A stretch of 7,861 nucleotides of DNA from Actinomycetes bacterium (lineage in GTDB: Bacteria; Actinomycetota; Acidimicrobiia; Acidimicrobiales; Palsa-688): positions 1 to 7,861 of the forward strand of contig JAJZYO010000078.1 of NCBI GenBank assembly GCA_021798075.1, given 5' to 3'. The notes under the pieces are model-generated. The model was not told the DNA's origin. It did no database searches and saw only the letters and a program-made list of their open reading frames with translations. Position numbers and translations under genes: made by a program. Below, piece after piece: positions 1 through 5,076 of this stretch (position 1 is the first letter of the stretch; the number at the start of each line of letters is the position of its first letter).

Positions 1-1
1 C

Positions 2-1696
2 CATCCCGGTGCGGTCGCTGAAGCCCTGGCGCGACGGCAGTCCTCCTTCGCCGAGCCAGACGTCTTCGTAGCCCTGGCCGAGGCGTGCCCGGCCGGGCTC
101 GACGCGAGACAGGCCGCCAAGTGGGCGCTCGATTGGTGCGGCGGGGTTGCACCGGGAGCGCAACGAGAGGGCGTGACCGCCGCCCGCGCGCCCGGCCGCT
201 GGACAACCTCGCTGGCGAGCCACTTCGACCGCCAAGTGACCTCAGCTGAGGTCGAGGGTCGCCTGGCCCACTTCGGGGAGGTGAGGCCGGAACTAGCATT
301 GCAGGAGCTCGAGGCGCTCGGTTTTCGTGGCGCGACGGCACAGGCCGCCGCCCAACTCGCATGTTCGGGCCGGGCGATCGAGGTGCTCCCGCGGGCCCCG
401 TGGCTCGCTCAGGCAGCCTGCCTCGATGCTGCCCGCGCCGTCTGGCAGGCTGCGGGCATGACCGTCCTCGTGGCGAGCCCGTCGAGTACCTCCGAGATGC
501 GCTGGCGGGTGCTCACGTCGCTACGTTCCCCCGAGGTCGGCGGACCGGGTCGTCCGGCCCGGCGCGTGCTCGTTGTCGACGCAGCCGACCGGGTCGGGCC
601 GGCTGGACTAGCCCGCCTTGCAACCAACGCCGCCAGCTCGGGCACGAAACTGGTCCTCGTCCCGGGCGGGACAGCGCCTGGGCACGGGGAAAGCATGGCC
701 GCGTCGCTCGACGAGCTCCTCGAGCGATCCCCCCTGCCGAGCCTGACGCTGGTACTGCCCTCCAGCCTGCCGGCGCTCGTGCCAATGTTCACGACGGTCT
801 CGCTGCCTGGCCTGGCAGTCCATGGGGCCTTCACGGGCGCGGACGCCATGGCGCAGACTGCCGCTTCCTGGCTGGAGCGCCATCTCTCGGGCGAGCAGGC
901 TCTTATGGTCGCGCTCGGCCCTCCCGAGGCCGAGGCCCTCAACCTGGCAGCCCGCTCGGCGCTCAGACTTCCAGGCGTACAGGGTGAGACGGCCTTCGGA
1001 GGGCGTCTCTATGCGCCCGGCGAGCTGGTCATGGCGCTCCGGCGCGTCGGCGGCACCCGGTCTGGCGTCGGGGCCGGGACGCGCGGCACGGTGCTCACGG
1101 CCGCCCCAGGCTCGCTTGAGGTTCGGTGGCGAACACCGTCAGGCCCCATCACGGCCAGCGTGGGCCTCGAGCACGCCCGTGACGTCGGCTACGGCTACGC
1201 AACCACGGTGCCCTATGCCGCCAAACAGGATGACCGCGGCGCGCTCCTCCTGCTTGGCGATCCAGTCGCGCTCTCAGGGCGCGCTCACGTTGCAGCCGAG
1301 GCGTGGCTCACCATGGCCGGACCTGGTATGCCGGCGCCCCCACCGGGGGCTCCTGGCGGGCGGCGATGGCAGACGGCGGTCTCGGAAATGGCCGTGGGCT
1401 GGCCCGACGAAGAGATCCTCAAGAGCGTTGGGCCGAGGCCGCTCGACAGGCTCCGGCGGGAAGCTTGGGAGCGTCAGGTGGCGGAAAGGGCCCTCGAGCG
1501 CGCCTACGAGGAGGCACTTGGAGGGCGGGCACCGGCACGGCGGGCAAGTGTCGGGGGGTTGGCGCCCGACCGAGCCGGGCTTGCCGGTGAGGCCAGGCGC
1601 GCCCCCCAGGCCCCGGGCGCCAGAGAGCCCAGCAGCGCTGGAGAGCTGCGGCTCGCGAGCCGGGGCCGGGGGGCAGCGATGGCGCCCCGGATCTGA
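2..1696 (+). CDS. C-terminal part of a TrwC/TraI (MobF)-like protein with a degenerate SF1 helicase domain (5' truncated)
   Basis: The frame is open to the left edge (564 residues visible), so the gene starts outside the window; the GTG at 173 is probably internal. By eye it follows the helicase half of actinobacterial MobF relaxases. From the GTG at 173, residues 53-95 match the stretch spanning Walker A, including SGRAIEVL and an alanine-rich helix. Residues 132-139 (VLVVDAAD) sit at Walker B. Residues 283-307 match the segment reading GD-hxxhRN-xxxGxxNGxxGxV. Residues 340-352 (YGYATTVPYAAKQ) stand where helicases have YAxTxHKxQG. Residues 419-447 match the usual tail (LGxRP...AW). The ATPase residues are missing: no GxxGxGKT lysine, no Walker B glutamate, no GD-Q, no HKxQG, no VALSRA. 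It may be a pseudoenzyme or DNA-binding scaffold. A nicking domain upstream cannot be seen. The last 55 residues are low-complexity (Ala/Arg/Pro/Gly). The MobF assignment is fairly firm; the role is unknown. Confidence 0.68.
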   Translation, partial: HPGAVAEALARRQSSFAEPDVFVALAEACPAGLDARQAAKWALDWCGGVAPGAQREGVTAARAPGRWTTSLASHFDRQVTSAEVEGRLAHFGEVRPELALQELEALGFRGATAQAAAQLACSGRAIEVLPRAPWLAQAACLDAARAVWQAAGMTVLVASPSSTSEMRWRVLTSLRSPEVGGPGRPARRVLVVDAADRVGPAGLARLATNAASSGTKLVLVPGGTAPGHGESMAASLDELLERSPLPSLTLVLPSSLPALVPMFTTVSLPGLAVHGAFTGADAMAQTAASWLERHLSGEQALMVALGPPEAEALNLAARSALRLPGVQGETAFGGRLYAPGELVMALRRVGGTRSGVGAGTRGTVLTAAPGSLEVRWRTPSGPITASVGLEHARDVGYGYATTVPYAAKQDDRGALLLLGDPVALSGRAHVAAEAWLTMAGPGMPAPPPGAPGGRRWQTAVSEMAVGWPDEEILKSVGPRPLDRLRREAWERQVAERALERAYEEALGGRAPARRASVGGLAPDRAGLAGEARRAPQAPGAREPSSAGELRLASRGRGAAMAPRI

Positions 1697-1721
1697 GGCC
1701 GAGAGGCGCGAGAATCCCTTG

Positions 1722-2897
1722 ATGAAGATGGGCCGGGCAACGAGGCGGTTCGTGGCCCGTTACTGGCGCCCTCTCCGAGCAATTATCGGCCTGGTCCTCC
1801 TCGGCCTCGCAGTCTGGTTCATAACCGGCAAGACGAGCGAGCTTTCCGGGGCCAGTGCCTTCCTTGTCGAGGTGCGCTGGTACTGGCTCGCCCTAGCTGG
1901 CATCGTCGAGCTCGCGAGCTACCTCTCGATGGCGTCGATGCAGCGAGCGCTCCTCCTTGCCGGTGGGACGGCGGCAAAACTCAGGCGGGTCGCGCCCTTG
2001 ACGTTCGCCGGCAATGCGGTCCAGTCGGCCCTCCCCGTGGGGGCTGCCTTTGCGGGGCTCTATTACTTCCGCCAGTACGAGCTGCTCGGTGCTGACGACG
2101 TCCTCTCGGGCTGGGTAGTCATCTCGAGCGCGCTGTCGTCTTTCGCGACACTGGCCGGCCTGGCAGGGGTCGGCTTGGCACTGGCCGCCTCGCTCGGCAC
2201 GGCGTTCGACCTCGTCGAAGCGATCCTGGTTGTCCTCGTCCTCGCCTTGGTGGCGGCACTCGCCTGGAACCAGAGGACGAGCCTCTACCGCTTCGCAGTG
2301 AGACTGGCCGCCTTCGCCGAGAGGCGCACGCACAGGGCACAAGGGGAGCTCACTGGGCCCGTAGCGAGGGCAATCCAGCGCATCCGGTCTGTCGCCCCGA
2401 GCTCGCCGGGCTGGGCTACCGTTCTGTCTTGGGGGACGGCAAGCTGGCTGTTTGACTGTGCGTGCCTCATGTTCTCCTTCCTGTCCGTCGGTACGGGCGT
2501 CCCCTGGCTGGGCTTGTTGCTCGCTTATTGCGCCGGCCAGCTGGCCGTCAACCTTCCCATCACCCCTGGAGGGCTCGGGGTAGTCGAAGGGAGCCTCATG
2601 GTCGCTCTGGTCGCCTTTGGCGGCGCCAAGGCCGCCACGGTCGCGGCCGTCCTGCTCTACCGAGTGATCTCGTTCTGGATCCCGTTGCCGATCGGGGGTG
2701 CTTGCTACCTGGCGCTCAACCGGCTGATGAAGCGCCAGGCACGCTCTCCGCTCACCCAGTTAGCCACTTTTAGCGCTCACGAGACCGCTAACGGAGAAGT
2801 CGTTGCGGGCGACGGCAAGTTGCCCCTCTTGGCCAGCGAGGCGCCCGATGGCGGAGAGCTCCAGGACAGCCAGGCCGACGGGAGGCGCCCGGCGTGA
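1722..2897 (+). CDS. UPF0104 / LPG_synthase_TM family polytopic membrane protein
   Basis: This 391-residue integral membrane protein has about eight hydrophobic segments, near residues 20-36, 53-73, 92-112, 129-157, 163-182, 232-255, 260-277 and 285-330. Family signatures are NLPITPGGLGVVEG (277-290), NAVQSALPVGAAF (98-110) and YRVISFWIPLPIGG (313-326). These typify the transmembrane domain of lysylphosphatidylglycerol synthases (PF03706, YbhN/AglD-like), whose members are linked to lipid or lipid-linked substrate transfer or flipping. There is no C-terminal aminoacyl-transferase domain, so it is a stand-alone membrane unit and no lipid substrate can be named. The C-terminal ~50 residues are hydrophilic and likely cytosolic. 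I chose the ATG at 1722, at the hydrophobic core's N-terminal margin; TTG 1719 and ATG 1728 are alternatives. The ribosome-binding site is poor (GAGAGG at 1701-1706). The gene starts 25 nt after the helicase-like gene and overlaps the lipoprotein start by four bases. Confidence 0.85.
   Translation: MKMGRATRRFVARYWRPLRAIIGLVLLGLAVWFITGKTSELSGASAFLVEVRWYWLALAGIVELASYLSMASMQRALLLAGGTAAKLRRVAPLTFAGNAVQSALPVGAAFAGLYYFRQYELLGADDVLSGWVVISSALSSFATLAGLAGVGLALAASLGTAFDLVEAILVVLVLALVAALAWNQRTSLYRFAVRLAAFAERRTHRAQGELTGPVARAIQRIRSVAPSSPGWATVLSWGTASWLFDCACLMFSFLSVGTGVPWLGLLLAYCAGQLAVNLPITPGGLGVVEGSLMVALVAFGGAKAATVAAVLLYRVISFWIPLPIGGACYLALNRLMKRQARSPLTQLATFSAHETANGEVVAGDGKLPLLASEAPDGGELQDSQADGRRPA
2881..2885 (+). 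promoter_or_regulatory. Ribosome-binding site of the lipoprotein gene, inside the upstream gene
   Basis: A perfect GGAGG lies 8 nt before the GTG at 2894. It sits within the last codons of the membrane-protein gene and decides the GTG start that overlaps the upstream TGA, giving a GTGA coupling junction. Confidence 0.75.
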
Positions 2898-3361
2898 ACA
2901 GACGAAACGTCGATGGCGGCCAACGGCCTCGCTGGCAACGGCTAGCGGTCCTGGTCTTCGTGGCCGCCCTGGCCGGCACCTACCTGAGCGCCTGCTCGGC
3001 GCACCCTCCCGTCGGCCTCGCCAATTGCTACCAGGACCTTCCACTGGCCGTGGGGGCGCTCAACGCGCCCAAGGGCAGCTACAAGCTCCACGGCGTGAAG
3101 CTCGTGAGCCCAGAACTGATGGCGCACCTTGTAAAGAAGCGGTTCCCCAATAACCCCTCTTCGAACTACAAGCCTCCCCCGGCCGGCTCAAAGGTGTGCG
3201 CGTTCGGGTTTACCGGTGAGTTCCCCGCCGGCCAGGTGGCAATGGCACCCCCCCACGTTTCGGGCAAAGCGGCGATAGTGCTCACCACCACAAAGCGCGA
3301 GCTGCTTTTCAGCTTCGTGCTCGCAAAGCTACCCGTGCGCTTCAGCCGCCCCTTCACCTAG
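2894..3361 (+). CDS. Small predicted lipoprotein, function unknown
   Basis: This 155-residue protein has a lipoprotein signal: a basic N-terminus (Arg/Lys to residue 16), a hydrophobic core at 17-30, and the lipobox LSAC with the lipidatable cysteine at residue 34. The mature part is about 120 residues, with two further cysteines (45 and 102) that could form a disulfide outside the membrane. It has a Lys/Pro-rich middle (60-100) and a hydrophobic, basic C-terminus. I recognise no domain. The start is the GTG overlapping the stop of the preceding membrane-protein gene, with an excellent GGAGG, so the two are probably translated as a coupled pair and may work at the same membrane. Its stop lies 14 nt from that of the converging sigma-factor gene. 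It is surely exported if the frame is right; its biochemical role cannot be inferred. Confidence 0.75.
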   Translation: MNRRNVDGGQRPRWQRLAVLVFVAALAGTYLSACSAHPPVGLANCYQDLPLAVGALNAPKGSYKLHGVKLVSPELMAHLVKKRFPNNPSSNYKPPPAGSKVCAFGFTGEFPAGQVAMAPPHVSGKAAIVLTTTKRELLFSFVLAKLPVRFSRPFT

Positions 3362-3375
3362 ACGGCACGCGCAGC

Positions 3376-4311
3376 TCAGGTCGAGAGCAGCTCTCTCGCC
3401 CCCCGGTCAGTGGAGGGGTGGCGCAACTTGGACATGGCACGTGCCTCTATCTGGCGAATGCGCTCCCGGGTCAGGTTGAAGTGCTCACCCACTTCGTCCA
3501 GGGTGCGCGGCTCTCCGCGGTCCAAGCCAAAACGTAGCCTCAGTATCTCGCGCTCGCGCTCGTCCAAGGCGACCAGCATCTTGCCGACCTCCCCGGAAAG
3601 CAGCGAGGCAGCGGCCGCCTCGAAAGGTGACACGGCCGAACGGTCCTCGACCACATCACCCAGCTCGGCGTCGCCATCCTCGCGTAGCGGCTCCGAGAGC
3701 GATAGGGGCTCGGCCGCGTGCCGCAAGATCTCGACGACCTTCTCTTCTTCGAGCTCGAGGTCCATCGCCAACTCGGCTGCAGTTGGCCGGCGGCCCAGCT
3801 GGCCCTCCAGGCGCCCGCGAGCTTTGGTCACCCGGGTCAGGAGGTCTCCCGCGTGGACGGGCAGGCGCACTGTACGACCGGTGTTGGCTATCCCTCGCGT
3901 GATGGCCTGGCGGATCCACCAGGTGGCGTACGTCGAGAACTTGAAACCCTTGCGCCAGTCGAACTTCTCGACGGCGTGCATCAGCCCGAGGTTGCCCTCC
4001 TGCACCAGGTCAAGCAGGGGCAGCTCGGCGGCCTGGTACTTCTTTGCGATCGACACGACCAACCTCAAATTGGCCTTGACGAATGTCTCGGCAGCGTCCT
4101 CGCCCTCTCGCACCGCTCGGCGCAGCTCCCGCTTTCGCGGCGTTGAGAGCGCCTTCCCAGAACCGAGCTCGACCCGAGCGGCACGGCCGGCCTCAATCGC
4201 CTGAGCGAGACGGGCCTCGTCGTCCTTGGTCAGCAGCGAATGCTTACCGATGTCGTTGAGGTAGAGCCGGACCAAGTCCTCCTCAGGCTGCGCGGCGTGA
4301 TTGTTTGGCAC
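3376..4311 (-). CDS. RNA polymerase sigma-70 factor, primary-like (group 2) type
   Basis: This 311-residue sigma factor should direct core RNA polymerase to a promoter set. Region 1.2 is at residues 11-42 (LVRLYLNDIG...LTKDDEARLAQAIEAG). Region 2 is at 76-144, with the core-binding and melting signatures DLVQEGNLGLMHAVEKFDW and FKFSTYATWWIRQAITRGIA. Region 3 is at about 148-220. Region 4 is at 244-300, with ILRLRFGLDRGEPRTLDEVG followed by the helix-turn-helix at 279-299 (NLTRERIRQIEARAMSKLRH). It lacks region 1.1 and the long non-conserved insert of primary sigma factors. This fits a group 2 (HrdD or SigB/cyanobacterial-like) paralogue rather than the housekeeping one; that sub-assignment is inference. 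The GTG at 4311 is the only reasonable start, because an in-frame TGA lies six codons upstream. GAGGA sits 12 nt before it, a long spacer. csrA lies upstream on the same strand, and motility control is possible but unproven. Confidence 0.93.
   Translation of the reverse strand: MPNNHAAQPEEDLVRLYLNDIGKHSLLTKDDEARLAQAIEAGRAARVELGSGKALSTPRKRELRRAVREGEDAAETFVKANLRLVVSIAKKYQAAELPLLDLVQEGNLGLMHAVEKFDWRKGFKFSTYATWWIRQAITRGIANTGRTVRLPVHAGDLLTRVTKARGRLEGQLGRRPTAAELAMDLELEEEKVVEILRHAAEPLSLSEPLREDGDAELGDVVEDRSAVSPFEAAAASLLSGEVGKMLVALDEREREILRLRFGLDRGEPRTLDEVGEHFNLTRERIRQIEARAMSKLRHPSTDRGARELLST
3382..3398 (+). terminator. Possible hairpin at the end of the left operon
   Basis: CGAGAG (3382-3387) and CTCTCG (3393-3398) form a 6-bp stem with a 5-nt loop, 20 nt after the lipoprotein stop. 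No T-run follows, and the element lies inside the last codons of the opposing sigma gene, so the pairing may be accidental. Confidence 0.25.
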
Positions 4312-4331
4312 CCTAACCCGTCGTCCTCACA

Positions 4332-4517
4332 TTAAAGGGCACGCGAGGCGTCCCCCCGATCGGTCCTTTCGCGGCCAACCAACATAACCAGGCACTTCTT
4401 AGTGCCAGCCGCATTCAACCTATCTGCGCCCCTGTGCACCGTGGCCTCGAAGAGGCATGATATCGGGCCCACGGCCTGTGTGAGGCTATCCAAGGAAATC
4501 TCATCACGCATCGCCAT
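4332..4517 (-). CDS. Doubtful small ORF (61 codons) between csrA and the sigma gene
   Basis: An open frame runs from ATG 4517 to TAA 4332. It starts 45 nt after the csrA stop and ends 20 nt before the sigma start, packing that would fit a three-gene operon. The product would be a soluble 61-residue protein with a mixed charge pattern, and I recognise no family. Against it are the absence of a clear Shine-Dalgarno, a third-codon GC bias weaker than in the neighbouring genes, and two small hairpins inside it. The stretch could instead be a leader or spacer for the sigma gene. Confidence 0.22.
   Translation of the reverse strand: MAMRDEISLDSLTQAVGPISCLFEATVHRGADRLNAAGTKKCLVMLVGRERTDRGDASRAL
4391..4406 (-). 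other. Perfect 6-bp hairpin between csrA and the sigma gene
   Basis: GGCACT and AGTGCC flank a 4-nt loop, giving a stable short stem-loop readable on either strand. On the csrA-sigma transcript strand it is followed by a T-rich but interrupted stretch (tggttatgttgg). It could partly terminate csrA transcription or structure the sigma leader. There is no proper T-run, so the terminator label is withheld. Confidence 0.35.
4444..4456 (-). other. Second small hairpin between csrA and the sigma gene
   Basis: GCCTC and GAGGC form a 5-bp stem around a 3-nt loop (GCCTC-TTC-GAGGC on the transcript strand). It lies 38 bp from the other hairpin. Alone it is weak evidence; the pair raises the chance that this stretch is structured RNA. 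Confidence 0.22.
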
Positions 4518-4562
4518 AACTAGACCACTTGCAGTGCTGCCGGGAACGCCGGGACGGGGTAT

Positions 4563-4835
4563 TCACGTACCCGTGGCCTCGTCCGTGGGCCCATCGGCTT
4601 GCGGCTCGCTGGCTCCCCCCGCCAGCTGGGAAAGCACCCCGAGCTCCCCAGCCGAGGTCGCTGCCTGGCGGTTTGCCGCAGTCAGGGCCGCGAAAACCTC
4701 CTCCCGGTGGACCTGCACCTCCTTAGGCGCGGTTATGCCGAGACGGACCTGGTCGCCACGCACCTCCAACACGGTAACCACTATGTCGTGGCCAATGACG
4801 ATGCTCTGGTGGACATGTCTCGTCAGTACAAGCAC
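4563..4835 (-). CDS. csrA: CsrA/RsmA global post-transcriptional regulator
   Basis: This 90-residue protein is a homologue of the dimeric RNA-binding regulator that binds GGA-containing hairpins in mRNA leaders and often controls motility and central metabolism. The family core fills residues 1-50: [26 protein letters not shown], then VHREE. Leu4, Arg6, Val42 and Arg44, which are key RNA contacts in E. coli CsrA, are present at the same numbering. Residues 7-10 read HVHQ where the family usually has K/R-V-G-E, and residue 16 is His instead of Asp. The C-terminus runs about 35 residues past the core as an Ala/Gly/Glu-rich, probably disordered tail. The start is GTG 4835, behind a strong AAGGAG. 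The gene diverges from the MCP gene and lies upstream of the sigma gene on the same strand. No fliW or flagellin gene, its common neighbours, is in view. Confidence 0.95.
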   Translation of the reverse strand: MLVLTRHVHQSIVIGHDIVVTVLEVRGDQVRLGITAPKEVQVHREEVFAALTAANRQAATSAGELGVLSQLAGGASEPQADGPTDEATGT

Positions 4836-4840
4836 GCTCG

Positions 4841-4846
4841 CTCCTT
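4841..4846 (-). promoter_or_regulatory. csrA ribosome-binding site with two GGA motifs
   Basis: AAGGAG lies 5 nt before the csrA GTG, inside AGGGAAGGAG, which contains two GGA trinucleotides. CsrA autoregulation through such sites is known in other bacteria. Here the GGAs may simply reflect the Shine-Dalgarno. Confidence 0.6.
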
Positions 4847-4976
4847 CCCTGGGCGATGCGGCTGAAGCCTACTGGCTCGGCAAACGCGGGCAGGCGCAAC
4901 CCTACAGCCACGGCCCCGGCAATCCATTACACCCCTGATCCAGCCGAACACATGGTCCCCATTGAGCCTCCTGGCA

Positions 4977-5002
4977 CCCGGCCCTCAAGGTGGTCGGCCG
5001 GG
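4977..5002 (+). other. 7-bp inverted repeat upstream of the MCP gene
   Basis: CCCGGCC (4977-4983) and GGCCGGG (4996-5002) are perfect complements around a 12-nt loop, 74 bp before the MCP start and just upstream of the AT-rich patch. It could be an operator or, if transcribed, a leader hairpin. GC-only arms are common by chance in such DNA. Confidence 0.3.
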
Positions 5003-5056
5003 CGCCCGAACCTTAATTACCTGTAACCAGATCCTCCCAGCCGCCGGCATGGCTGA

Positions 5057-5075
5057 CCGTACAAAGGAGCGGATG
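5057..5075 (+). promoter_or_regulatory. MCP ribosome-binding site overlapping a CsrA-like motif
   Basis: AAAGGAG (5063-5069) sits 7 nt before the GTG at 5077 and decides that start. It lies in GTACAAAGGAG, one inserted A away from the CsrA SELEX core RUACARGGA. CCG (5057-5059) can pair with CGG (5070-5072), placing the GGA in a 10-nt loop. A second GGA follows at 5071-5073. The three-base-pair stem is marginal. Confidence 0.45.
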
Positions 5076-5076
5076 A

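Larger units (their letters stand above)
4836..5076. promoter_or_regulatory. Divergent intergenic region between csrA and the MCP gene
   Basis: These 241 bp must hold the MCP promoter and probably the csrA promoter, because the two genes point away from each other. I see no convincing -35/-10 pair on either strand. A locally AT-rich patch at 5013-5026 (ttaattacctgtaa) is the best place for an MCP -10. The region also contains one 7-bp inverted repeat and the MCP ribosome-binding site, listed separately. Confidence 0.5.

Noticed and set aside
409..942. Antisense frame within the helicase-like gene
   Set aside because: Low-complexity Ala/Arg/Ser product with no motif; the + frame shows clear MobF similarity.
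822..1721. Long upstream extension of the membrane-protein frame
   Set aside because: It overlaps the helicase-like gene in another frame and encodes an Arg/Pro/Ser-rich sequence typical of shadow translation in GC-rich DNA. The family domain begins after 1722.
3410..4204. 264-codon frame on the + strand opposite the sigma gene
   Set aside because: Ser/Arg/Pro-rich shadow of highly conserved sigma-70 codons.
4985..5012. Sigma-28 (FliA)-like promoter for the MCP gene: TCAA, then 16 bp, then CCCGAACC
   Set aside because: Only about half of the -10 bases fit and the -35 is imperfect, so chance matches are expected.
5073..5075. ATG just before the MCP GTG
   Set aside because: It is out of frame with the receptor and only three bases from the Shine-Dalgarno.
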